A DNA stretch of 64,000 nucleotides from Chryseobacterium sp. JM1. GTDB lineage: Bacteria > Bacteroidota > Bacteroidia > Flavobacteriales > Weeksellaceae. Position 1 is the stretch's first letter, and every line of letters begins with the position of its first letter. Where the stretch lies: contig NZ_JPRN01000010.1 in assembly GCF_000737715.1 (NCBI RefSeq), positions 1-64,000 of the forward strand, in the 5' to 3' direction. The notes below the pieces were generated by a model. It saw nothing but the letters and a program-made list of their open reading frames with translations, did no database searches and had not been told where the DNA came from. Both the position numbers and the translations under genes were made by a program. Of this stretch, positions 53,560 through 62,075 are shown one piece after another.

Positions 53560-54999
53560 TTATTCTTTGACGTTATTTTCTTTGATAAAATTTTTATACT
53601 CTTTTTCCCAGACCGGAACCTTTTTGAATTCAGCTTTTCTGCTGACAATAATAGCTGCCCCATCATCGAAAAGGTTTTTATCTTTGAGCATTTTCAGACC
53701 ATCCATGATCGTGAGGGCACCATAAGCATTGTCATTATCTCTAACCCTGTCCAGAAGAACATCTCTGTTCTGAAGTACGGAATCATTGTCTTTCAGTTTT
53801 GAGATGAAACGGTTCAAATCAAGATCATCCAGATACTGAAGAGAATTTCTTACTGCTTTTTCATACACTTCCTTAGAGATCTTTTTTGTTTTTTCTAACA
53901 GGGTAACCAGCCTTAGATTATCGTCAAAGATCATTTCACCGGATCCATCCTCCTCCAAGTGATCCATATCGTATGCATTCACCGCAATAATTTCGGCTTT
54001 TCCGGGTTTCAAAAATCCATCCAGGAGAAATTTTGCGGTTTCTTTTTGGGTATGTGTTTTTTCATAGGCACCCAGAATATCAAAAGAAATGATTTTATCT
54101 GTTACCCAAAGATCAGCCAGTGCAGAATCATACAGGGCACATCTTTTTATGGAAATCTGCTGATAGAGGAAAGTCAGGCAATTCCCGTCACAATCCTTTT
54201 CCTTATTGATTTTCTTATTGTATTCAATGGCTTTAATCACTATTTCTTTAGCTTCTTCACTACAGAATTCAGCTAAGGCAACCATGAAAGCAAAATCAGA
54301 AGAATCAGTAATACGTTCCTTCATGATCGGCAGAAACTTAGGATCCGGAAACTCTTGAATGGCCGGGTAAGCTTGTTTTCCAAAACTTTTGATCAGTTCT
54401 ATATCATCAGGGTTTTTATATTTTGCAAGATTCACTAGCAGTATGGGTGACTTTGTATCCATTACAAGCTTTCTTATTTTCGCATAGGTATCATGATCAG
54501 TCGGTAAATCATAGGCAAGAGCCTCCAGAAGTTCCCCATTAACAGGTTTTGCATTCAGAGCAATAGCTATCATTTCACGGTGAAGATTCTCTTTTTCTAT
54601 TTCTGAAAAATGATCCCCTGCAGAGACTCCTTCAAAAATATACGCAGATAAAAGGTGTTCACTGACAATACATCCTCCTCTGTAATCCAATTTGTCCTTT
54701 GAATAAAGATTTTTCTTAAAAACATCCAGCATTTTTCCACCCTCTTTTTTATGAGCCAAAACATCAATAGCCACTGCTTTTACATGAACAGTTTTGCCTT
54801 TCTCTGCTAGGTAGACAAGGTCTTCCGGACTCGCATCTTTAAACAGTAATTCTTCTATTTTTTTTATCTCTTTGTCTTCACTTGAATAAAATAATCTTGT
54901 TTTTTCAAGAGGTTTAATGATAGCCGCCGTTCTCTTGGAAACCTGACAATAGCCACAGAAAAAGAATAGGAGCAATAACAGACTGATGGGTCTTTTCAT
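53560..54999 (-). CDS. Exported HEAT-repeat-like protein
   Basis: The protein has 479 residues. It has a signal peptide (MKRPISLLLLLFFFCGYCQ) and then many pairs of amphipathic helices (for example EDLVYLAEKGKTVHVKAVAI and DFAFMVALAEFCSEEAKEI), like a HEAT-type array. No enzyme motif. It is probably a periplasmic or secreted scaffold. Pairs with the short exported gene downstream. Confidence 0.6.
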   Translation of the reverse strand: MKRPISLLLLLFFFCGYCQVSKRTAAIIKPLEKTRLFYSSEDKEIKKIEELLFKDASPEDLVYLAEKGKTVHVKAVAIDVLAHKKEGGKMLDVFKKNLYSKDKLDYRGGCIVSEHLLSAYIFEGVSAGDHFSEIEKENLHREMIAIALNAKPVNGELLEALAYDLPTDHDTYAKIRKLVMDTKSPILLVNLAKYKNPDDIELIKSFGKQAYPAIQEFPDPKFLPIMKERITDSSDFAFMVALAEFCSEEAKEIVIKAIEYNKKINKEKDCDGNCLTFLYQQISIKRCALYDSALADLWVTDKIISFDILGAYEKTHTQKETAKFLLDGFLKPGKAEIIAVNAYDMDHLEEDGSGEMIFDDNLRLVTLLEKTKKISKEVYEKAVRNSLQYLDDLDLNRFISKLKDNDSVLQNRDVLLDRVRDNDNAYGALTIMDGLKMLKDKNLFDDGAAIIVSRKAEFKKVPVWEKEYKNFIKENNVKE

Positions 55000-55038
55000 G
55001 GAATGGTTTTGTTATGCTGTAAATTTAAAAGAATTTTG

Positions 55039-55518
55039 CTAATGCCGGACAGAAGGCATTCTATTCTTTAAAGCTTCCTGAAAAAGCCTGATCTGGTCAG
55101 GTGTAAGATTTTGCAGATAAATGGTCCGTTTCCTGTTAACCAAAAAGTCGGGATAGGAGATTAAGGTAACAGAATGATTACTGAAACTAAATTCCCTCAG
55201 TCCCGTCGGACTTTTCGTATTTCTCTTATCAGAATTAAAATTAAGATTGATAAAACGGCTGGGAATACAATAGAAGTCCGTAGGAAATAAAAAAACCGAG
55301 TTTTGATTCAGCAGAATGTGAAAAGTACAAAAACGGTAATTTTTACGTAGAGGGCCGCTTTCTACCACGATCTTTCCACTGATATTTTTCAATTCACTGG
55401 AGCCTGGCTGTCTGTATTTTGTGATGATTTTTTTATTCTGAAAATAACAGAATATCCCAAATATCACCGGTGCAGCTATAAAGATGGATAAGAAATAATC
55501 GAAGATATGATCAAGCAT
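55039..55518 (-). CDS. Hypothetical membrane protein, one N-terminal helix
   Basis: The protein has 159 residues. The N-terminus (FDYFLSIFIAAPVIFGIFCYF) is a membrane helix. The remainder is soluble with SSELKNISGKIVVESGPLRK and IRLFQEALKN. No known domain. Follows the LRR-like gene at 55552 by 33 nt and may share its transcript. Confidence 0.5.
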   Translation of the reverse strand: MLDHIFDYFLSIFIAAPVIFGIFCYFQNKKIITKYRQPGSSELKNISGKIVVESGPLRKNYRFCTFHILLNQNSVFLFPTDFYCIPSRFINLNFNSDKRNTKSPTGLREFSFSNHSVTLISYPDFLVNRKRTIYLQNLTPDQIRLFQEALKNRMPSVRH

Positions 55519-55551
55519 TGACTAAGACTAAGAATAAAAATGACTATTGAA

Positions 55552-56199
55552 TTAATATTTTTCGGGTTGCTTTATAAATTCTCCTCCTTTATGTGGAAAC
55601 TGAACATATAATTCCGAAGGCTGCGGGATTTTTGCTTTACAACTTTCTGAGCATACATTCACAAGCAGAGGAAGAACATCTGTTGCGATCGGTAATGAAA
55701 CCCAATACTGATCCGTTTCACTTTCCGGTATTTCATTTTTACAGATACTGCACTTTACAATTTCAGAATCATAATACTTTAAAGGGCGCTGATATAGATT
55801 AGGAAAATGGGTCCGGAATTTATAATTTCCATAAAGCGCTCTTGTACTCACCGTACTTCTTTTAAGATTTTTGCAATGTATGATTTCATAAGGAAACCAC
55901 ATAAGGTTATAAGAAGTATAAGGAATAAACTCTTCCAGCGATTCCATTTCCCCTATTTCCGGTGGTATCTGCTTTAAATGACTTCCATAAAGCATCATTC
56001 TTTTCACTTTTTTCAGCTTGGCAATAGATTTTGGAAGCGTTTCAATCAATTGAAATAATTCTGAACCAATTCCTTTTCTCGGTTCAAATTCCTCATGTCC
56101 TTCTTCCGCTACTTTATCAATATAAAGACACAGTTGTTTCCAGGCTTCAGAATTTTGATCCTGCATCACTTTTTTCACCTTTGGAACTCTGTTCATCAT
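55552..56199 (-). CDS. Hypothetical LRR-like protein with Cys-pair motif
   Basis: The protein has 215 residues and no signal peptide. The middle has leucine-rich-like segments (LPKSIAKLKKVKRMMLYG, IPPEIGEMESLEEFIPY) and a later Cys pair set CSICKNEIP and CSESCKAK, which could bind zinc. This resembles cytoplasmic leucine-rich proteins often found in Bacteroidota. Function unknown. Confidence 0.6.
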   Translation of the reverse strand: MMNRVPKVKKVMQDQNSEAWKQLCLYIDKVAEEGHEEFEPRKGIGSELFQLIETLPKSIAKLKKVKRMMLYGSHLKQIPPEIGEMESLEEFIPYTSYNLMWFPYEIIHCKNLKRSTVSTRALYGNYKFRTHFPNLYQRPLKYYDSEIVKCSICKNEIPESETDQYWVSLPIATDVLPLLVNVCSESCKAKIPQPSELYVQFPHKGGEFIKQPEKY

Positions 56200-56236
56200 A
56201 TCAAATTTTATTTTCCTTTCTTCTTATTTATCAAGG

Positions 56237-56473
56237 TTACTTTTCTCCCAGCCATTCTTCTATATCCTGATTGGCTTTATACTCTGTAAGATATGCTGAG
56301 TTTTTGTATTCTGCCTGTCCTTCAGCAATTCTGTATTTTTGGGATTCAGTAAGAATATATTCGTTTTCGTTCAATTCAAAATCCAGCAGTTTTTGAATCT
56401 CCTCCATCATTGTTTTTTCTTTTAACTGACTGATTCTGTTTATCAAATCAGCTTTTAGATCTGATGTATTCAC
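56237..56473 (-). CDS. Small antitoxin-like protein without visible toxin
   Basis: The protein has 78 residues. LTESQKYRIAEGQAEYKNSA, then YLTEYKANQDIEEWLGEK, resembles the conserved C-terminal part of ParD/RelB-like antitoxins (a DxEIxxWL ending). The downstream neighbour at 55552 is not a ParE-type toxin. It may be an orphan antitoxin or a regulator. The assignment is by motif only. Confidence 0.5.
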   Translation of the reverse strand: MNTSDLKADLINRISQLKEKTMMEEIQKLLDFELNENEYILTESQKYRIAEGQAEYKNSAYLTEYKANQDIEEWLGEK

Positions 56474-56520
56474 CTTGTGCGATTTTCATTCGAATTTAAA
56501 AAAAATTATTTAAAATCGGT

Positions 56521-58236
56521 TTAAACCACCGGCAGTCTGAAATAAAAAGTACTTCCCTGATTGGGGGAACTCTTCACTCCTATTTCGCCGTTTTGCTTTT
56601 CTATAAAATTTTTGGAGATAGCCAGTCCCAGCCCTGTTCCGTTCTGATGTTCTCCCGGCACCTGAAAATAGCGGTCGAAGATCTGGCGGTGATACTTTTC
56701 ATCAATCCCGCTTCCGGTATCGGTAATGCTGAACTGAATCATTGAGTCCTGTTTTTCTACCGTAATACTAATATTTTCGTCCTGGAAAGAATGTTTGACG
56801 GCATTCGTAAGGAAATTATTCATCACCCAGACTGTTTTATCGAAATCGGCATTCACGAAATCATTGTCGCCTAAAAAATATTCGGTATTGATGAGAATAT
56901 TCTTTTGTTCTGCCAGCTTTTCGACATTTTTAACGGCAGCCTGTACCACTTCTTTCGGTGAACATTTTTCAACGGTCAGGCGGATATTTCCGGTTTCTAC
57001 CTGCGAAAGATTCAGCAGTTCTCCGGTGATATTCAATAGTCTTTGACCATCGTCATTGATGCTTTTCAGCAATTCTTTCTGCTGGTCATTCAGCTCTCCG
57101 AATTTTTGATTTCCAAGTAGCTGTACTCCCATTTTTATAGCTGATATCGGGGTTTTAAGTTCGTGTGAAATAGTGGCTATGAAATTGGTTTTAGCAAAAT
57201 CAAGTTCTTTGAATGGGGTAATATTGCGGAGAAGAATCACTTTCCCGATATATTTGGTTTCCTTTTCACCGGTTTTTACAATATTGATAGGGATAATATC
57301 CTGTTCAAAATAATTTTCTTTATGATCCCGAACAATCTTGATCGGTTCTTTCACCGGATGATCAATATTTTTAAGAAGTTCCCGTATCAGATCGTTATTG
57401 ACAGCCACTTCATGGACCGTTTTTCCGATGATTTCTTCTTTATGCAGACCGGTGATCTTCAGCGCTTCGTCATTGATCATGTAGATAAAATGGTTTTCAT
57501 CCAACCCGATCACTGCATCATGCATATTGTTCACCAGTGTTTCAATTCGTTTTTTATCCATCAGTTGCTTCGAAAGACTGCTGCTTTCGTACTCCTGAAG
57601 TTTTTCCGCCATGGTATTGAAAGAATCTGCAAGGCTGTTGAACTCCTCACTGCCTTTGAAATGTACTCTTTCACTGTAATTTTTAGCAGCGATCTGCCGG
57701 ATACTGAATGTAAGCTGGTTGATGGGTTCCGCAATGGTTTGTGGCAGGTTAAAAAGCAGGGTAAAAGCAATCAGAAAACAAACCGTTCCTAAACTTACGA
57801 TCCAGAAGGTGGCATTTTCAGCGGTGATGATCGCGATATCACTTTTTCTTTCAATCCCTTTCATATTCAGGGACATGATTTTGGCCAGATCTTCACGGAT
57901 CAGTTTTTCCTTTTCCGGAGAAGCCTGTTTCAGATAGCTGTTGAAATGAAGATTCAGACTTTGAGTCGCTTCTTTTTCGCCAAATTCAGTAAGATTTTTC
58001 TCCTGCAACTTATTGTTTTTCTGAAAATCATTAACGGCAATAGCGCTGTCCGTGCTTATTTTATCCAGTGCCAGCAACATATTTTTGGAAAACTCCAGAC
58101 TGTTATAATTGGCCGTAAGGATCTTTTCCGTATCCGATTTCAGTTTATTGATATAGACGGATCCTATCACTGACATGAGAACGATCAGTAAAAATAAAAG
58201 ACCTACGCCTAGGGTGAGTTTTGTTTTAAGTTTCAT
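56521..58236 (-). CDS. Membrane histidine kinase (HAMP-PAS-HisKA) of Kdp locus
   Basis: The protein has 571 residues. Two membrane helices flank a sensory loop (about 7-30 and 144-163), followed by a HAMP region (PINQLTFSIRQIAAKNYSER), a PAS-like domain (about 235-340) and a kinase with ISHELKTPISAIK (His358), NFLTNAVKHS, DTGSGID and GTGLGLAIS. It starts 5 bp after the KdpD-type sensor gene ends, so the pair replaces the fused KdpD kinase. A KdpE response regulator is not seen in this window. It probably takes K+ or turgor signals from the KdpD-type protein. Confidence 0.85.
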   Translation of the reverse strand: MKLKTKLTLGVGLLFLLIVLMSVIGSVYINKLKSDTEKILTANYNSLEFSKNMLLALDKISTDSAIAVNDFQKNNKLQEKNLTEFGEKEATQSLNLHFNSYLKQASPEKEKLIREDLAKIMSLNMKGIERKSDIAIITAENATFWIVSLGTVCFLIAFTLLFNLPQTIAEPINQLTFSIRQIAAKNYSERVHFKGSEEFNSLADSFNTMAEKLQEYESSSLSKQLMDKKRIETLVNNMHDAVIGLDENHFIYMINDEALKITGLHKEEIIGKTVHEVAVNNDLIRELLKNIDHPVKEPIKIVRDHKENYFEQDIIPINIVKTGEKETKYIGKVILLRNITPFKELDFAKTNFIATISHELKTPISAIKMGVQLLGNQKFGELNDQQKELLKSINDDGQRLLNITGELLNLSQVETGNIRLTVEKCSPKEVVQAAVKNVEKLAEQKNILINTEYFLGDNDFVNADFDKTVWVMNNFLTNAVKHSFQDENISITVEKQDSMIQFSITDTGSGIDEKYHRQIFDRYFQVPGEHQNGTGLGLAISKNFIEKQNGEIGVKSSPNQGSTFYFRLPVV

Positions 58237-58241
58237 TACTT

Positions 58242-59351
58242 CTAAGATAAAATAATAATATCTATCTGCCTTTCATTCAGCCTGTTCATCAGCGTATAAA
58301 TCCAGCTATAGCCGGAAAGCCGCTGCCAGAGCTCTGCGTGGGGTTTTCCAATGCAAACTGTGGTGATATTATGGGCAATCACATAATCCAGAATTCCTTT
58401 GTGGACGCTGCTTTCTTTTACCCGGACCACCTTCGCCCCCAATTCCTGTGCTAAATTAAAATTATTAATCAAATACCGCTGTTTGTCGAGGGCTATTTTT
58501 TCGGGATTTTCTGATGGCTTCTGAACATACAGAACCGTCCACTGGCTATTATAATAGCTCGCCAGACGGGCCGTTTTCCTGATGATATTTTTAGCAATCT
58601 TTTCATTACTGCTGATGCACGCCAGAAATTTTATGGGCTTAAAATTCTCCGTTTTAATCTCTGTTTCTACCTTTCGTTCTACGTGCGCAGCTACTTCTTT
58701 TAAGGCAAGTTCCCGGAGCTGTAGGATATGTCCGCTTTGAAAGAAATTGGTAAGCGCAGTCTGGATTTTTTCTTTTTTGTAAATTTTTCCTTCTTTCAGG
58801 CGGGTCAGCAATTCATCTGCGGTAAGGTCTATATTCACCACCTCATCGGCAAGACTTAAAATTTTGTCAGGAACACGTTCAGCCACTTCTATTCCTGTAA
58901 TATTTTTCACCTCCTCATTCAGGCTTTCAATATGCTGAATATTCATGGCACTGATGACATTGATCCCGTTATCAAGGATTTCCAGCACATCCTGCCATCT
59001 TTTTTTGTTTTTCGAACCTTCTACATTGGTATGGGCCAATTCATCCACGAGAACCACCTCCGGATGTTCATTGATAATGGTCTGAAGATCCATTTCTTCC
59101 AGGTTTTTACCTTTATAGAACACCGATCTTCTCGGTATTTCGGGAATACCGTCGGTGAGGGCTACGGTTTCTTCACGGTCATGGGTTTCTACATAGCCGA
59201 TTTTCACATCAATGCCGTTACGCAGCAGAGACTGTGCCTCCTGAAGCATACGGAATGTTTTCCCTACGCCTGCGCTCATCCCGATATAGATCTTGAATTT
59301 TCCTTTCCGGGATTTCTGGATCAATTCTAAAAAATGTTTTGCTGATGACAT
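58242..59351 (-). CDS. kdpD: KdpD-type N-terminal sensor, no kinase domain
   Basis: Start at MSSAKHFLEL (59351), giving 369 residues. The KdpD N-terminal domain shows GMSAGVGKT (ATP-binding loop), VETHDREETVAL, VLVDELAHTN and a USP-like domain (IKFLACISSNEKIAKN to the end, TVCIGKPHAE). The fused membrane and histidine kinase domains of a normal KdpD are missing and are replaced by the separate kinase gene 5 bp downstream. It senses low K+ or ATP/cyclic nucleotides and regulates kdp genes. The longer start is unlikely. Confidence 0.88.
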   Translation of the reverse strand: MSSAKHFLELIQKSRKGKFKIYIGMSAGVGKTFRMLQEAQSLLRNGIDVKIGYVETHDREETVALTDGIPEIPRRSVFYKGKNLEEMDLQTIINEHPEVVLVDELAHTNVEGSKNKKRWQDVLEILDNGINVISAMNIQHIESLNEEVKNITGIEVAERVPDKILSLADEVVNIDLTADELLTRLKEGKIYKKEKIQTALTNFFQSGHILQLRELALKEVAAHVERKVETEIKTENFKPIKFLACISSNEKIAKNIIRKTARLASYYNSQWTVLYVQKPSENPEKIALDKQRYLINNFNLAQELGAKVVRVKESSVHKGILDYVIAHNITTVCIGKPHAELWQRLSGYSWIYTLMNRLNERQIDIIILS

Positions 59352-60184
59352 TGATTTTTTTTGCTTTATTTTTTTTAACACAAAAGGCACAAAAGGTTTA
59401 TTTTCCACCACTTTAGAATGTATAAGTAAGTTACGATTATTCTGTATAAAATATTTTGCTGGCTATCTTGTTAATGTTTTTTTATCTCTCGCAGATCACA
59501 CGGATTACGCAGATTTTGATAATCATCAGAATAAAAATCTTTGTTTTTTTTAAACTTATGTGATCTTCTTCTCACAAAACATCTAAACTTCAAATAACTT
59601 AAGTGCTAAAAGCTTTTGTGACTTTTGTGGTTGGGTTTTTAACCACAGATGTTAACGCATTTTGTTGGTCATCGCAAAGACGCAAGATTTTTTCTAATTC
59701 GAATGTTTTAAGGCGCTAGGATTTTATCTTCGATAAAATTGAATACCGCTGTCATTGCGAGGAGTAGAGCGACGAAGCAATCTCATCGGCACCTTAACTG
59801 AAAATCTTTGATTTTCTTGCGCCTTAAAAACGGATTTAAATAAATCTTTGTGCCCTTGCGTAGATCCAATTTTACTTCAACATTGTTTACTTCTATTATT
59901 CAATATAAAAATCTTTGATTTTTGAGAACTTATGTGAACTTCTTCTCACAAAATATATAACTTCAAAAAACTTAAGTGTTAAAAATATTTTGTGACTTTT
60001 GTGGTTTGTTTTTTAACCACAGATTGCACGGATTTTCACAGATGTTTATGGATAGTATTCTGAATAAAAATCTTTGATTTAAAAAAAACTTATGTGATCT
60101 TCTTCTCACAAAACATCTAAACTTCAAAAACTTAAGTGTAAAATCTTTTGTGACTTTTGTGGTTTATTAATTATTTTTTACCTT
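59352..60184. other. Intergenic, 833 bp, made largely of repeats
   Basis: No gene. Carries three related units and a middle module described under the repeat entry. It separates the KdpD-type sensor from the porin gene. Ends before the porin stop codon. Confidence 0.5.
59530..60168. repeat. Three related repeat units plus an inverted dispersed module
   Basis: Units at 59530-59650, 59902-60023 and 60062-60168 share AATAAAAATCTTTG, ACTTATGTGATCTTCTTCTC (or a close variant) and TGTGACTTTTGTGGTT, with AACCACAGAT in the first two. Between units 1 and 2 lies a module (59657-59890) with GGTCATCGCAAAGACGCAAG and GTCATTGCGAGGAG, whose inverted copy is at 41.0-41.3 kb. Such nested units suggest a small mobile repeat without its own transposase. 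Confidence 0.75.
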
Positions 60185-61270
60185 CTAAAACCAGGCAGCC
60201 AGACTTGTCGTGATAAAGAAATTCCCCTGTTTCATCCCATCATTCTTCACAAAAATGGCATCTTTAGATGTGAAACCTCTCGCTTCTGTACGGAAAACCA
60301 CGTTTTTAAGAATGGCATAATCCACATTCAGGGAATATCCAAAGGTTTGGAAACCATTAGGCGTTTTGGTGCTGATGATGACGCCGTTTTTATCGTTGTA
60401 ATATTCAACTCTTCCTGCCAAGGCCCATTTGTTATCAAGCTGGTATTTCATTAACACGTTGGGTGTGTACCAAATGTTATAACTGCTGCTTCCTTTCTCT
60501 TTCTGTTCTGCTCCGATATCGAATCCAAGCAACGCTGAGAATCGGTCTGTCAGCTGAAAATTTCCGTAAAGATCATGGAAATACCGCATCCTTTTTTCAG
60601 CTTTCGATTTGTCGTTTCCGATGAATGAACTGCTGTTCAGCGTAATTTTTTCTGTCGGTTTGTAGGTCACCTGATGCCCGAATGAAATCGTCTGGTTTCC
60701 TTCCGGCTTTGCAATACGCTGCCAGCCATTAAGCACCAATCCGCTTAAAAACCATTTTCCGTTGTCTGACGTGTAAGAAACCTTTGCCCCCGTTTCGAAA
60801 TACGGTGAATTTTCAGCGGCAAAACTTCTGGTCAAATTGACATTATCTTTTCCTATGGCACTTTCCCAGCCGATGTGGGAAGGCATAATCCCTGCATCTA
60901 TCCACAGGTTTTTGGTTTTTGAAATCCTGATTCCGATATTCGCCTCGTTGACATAACGCAATGCATTCTGCTCGGCAGCCATATTGTCCTGTGCATAGGT
61001 TCCGGCCATTAAAGCTACATTGGCGCGGAGATTTTCACTTTGATAATTGGCTTTTATCAATCCTAAATTCAGATTGAGCTCATTATGTCTGTTGTAGGAA
61101 TATAAAAAATTCTGACGGAGATGATTAGCAGGTTCATTAAAATCATACGTGTAGAAAAGTTCGGCATAGGCAGAAAAAGTCACTTTATTTTCTGTTTTTA
61201 ATGAATCTGATGATTGTGCTTTCGGGAAAAAGATCCCCAGTATAATTCCTAGAATAATATATTTTTTCAT
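60185..61270 (-). CDS. Outer-membrane beta-barrel (porin-like) in kdp cluster
   Basis: The protein has 361 residues. Signal peptide (MKKYIILGIILGIFFPKAQ), then alternating aromatic strands (TFSAYAELFYTYDF, NELNLNLGLIKANYQ, VEYYNDKNGVIIS) ending in an aromatic AAWF, typical of an outer-membrane beta barrel. It lies downstream of kdpC on the same strand, so it may admit K+ or other solutes across the outer membrane for the Kdp pump. The role is inferred from position. Confidence 0.75.
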   Translation of the reverse strand: MKKYIILGIILGIFFPKAQSSDSLKTENKVTFSAYAELFYTYDFNEPANHLRQNFLYSYNRHNELNLNLGLIKANYQSENLRANVALMAGTYAQDNMAAEQNALRYVNEANIGIRISKTKNLWIDAGIMPSHIGWESAIGKDNVNLTRSFAAENSPYFETGAKVSYTSDNGKWFLSGLVLNGWQRIAKPEGNQTISFGHQVTYKPTEKITLNSSSFIGNDKSKAEKRMRYFHDLYGNFQLTDRFSALLGFDIGAEQKEKGSSSYNIWYTPNVLMKYQLDNKWALAGRVEYYNDKNGVIISTKTPNGFQTFGYSLNVDYAILKNVVFRTEARGFTSKDAIFVKNDGMKQGNFFITTSLAAWF

Positions 61271-61507
61271 AAAAGTTCTAAAATTGTATCTTGTTCTGAC
61301 CTAGGAAATGGAGGCGTTAAAAAAATAATTGATGTGAGCGTTAAAAAAAATCTTGTGTTTGAGTGCGGGACAAAGTATGAATCAAATGAGAAATAATCTT
61401 TCCGCACGAGTTTAGAATTTTTAGAGAACATCATTTATTTTTAGCCGGAATTTCCAAGTCTTGAATTTTTGTTTCTTTTGTTTCAAGACAAAAGAAAATA
61501 GAGTTTA
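61271..61507. other. Intergenic, 237 bp, between porin and kdpC
   Basis: AT-rich; no gene, no strong hairpin. Contains TTAGAATTTTTAGAG and similar. The porin may have its own promoter here. Confidence 0.3.
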
Positions 61508-62065
61508 TTATTTTAATTGATCCAAAGCGATATTAAGCTTCAGTACATTTACTTTTGAAGGCCCTAAAAGTCCTAAAAACGGTTTCTCTGTTTGATTTTT
61601 CACTAAATCTCTTACTTTTTCTTCAGAAAGATTTCTGACTTCTGCAATTTTCTTTACCTGATACAAAGCGCCATCTTCAGAAATATCCGGATCCAGGCCG
61701 CTTCCACTGGCTGTAACCAGCTCTACAGGAACTTTTGCATTTCCCATTCCCGGATGCGTCATCTTTAAGGTATCTATTCTTTTCTGTACGGTTTGCAGGT
61801 ATTCTTCATTGCTTGGACCTTTATTACTTCCGGCGCTTCCCGCTGCGTTATAATCAACAGCTGAAGGACGTCCATGGAAATATTTTTCTGATTTAAATTC
61901 CTGCCCGATATTGGCGTAGAATTTCTGTCCGTTTTGAGTGATGATCTCTGCATTTCCTTTAGTAGGCAATACTTTGGAGCCTCCATACACGATAAGCAGA
62001 TAAATTCCTATGACAGCCAGCATTACAATAGTCAGTCTGAATGCTGCAACAATATGATTCTTCAT
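61508..62065 (-). CDS. kdpC: Potassium-transporting ATPase subunit KdpC
   Basis: The protein has 185 residues. One N-terminal membrane helix (FRLTIVMLAVIGIYLLIVYG), then the family motifs FHGRPSAVDYNAAGSAGSN, VTASGSGLDPDIS and EKPFLGLLGPSKVNVLKLN. KdpC is the essential accessory subunit that stabilises the KdpA-KdpB complex. It starts 10 bp after kdpB. Confidence 0.95.
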   Translation of the reverse strand: MKNHIVAAFRLTIVMLAVIGIYLLIVYGGSKVLPTKGNAEIITQNGQKFYANIGQEFKSEKYFHGRPSAVDYNAAGSAGSNKGPSNEEYLQTVQKRIDTLKMTHPGMGNAKVPVELVTASGSGLDPDISEDGALYQVKKIAEVRNLSEEKVRDLVKNQTEKPFLGLLGPSKVNVLKLNIALDQLK

Positions 62066-62075
62066 TTTTTAAATT

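Noticed and set aside
56237..56473. Complete toxin-antitoxin pair at the antitoxin-like gene
   Set aside because: No toxin-like gene is found in the adjacent positions; the downstream gene is LRR-like.
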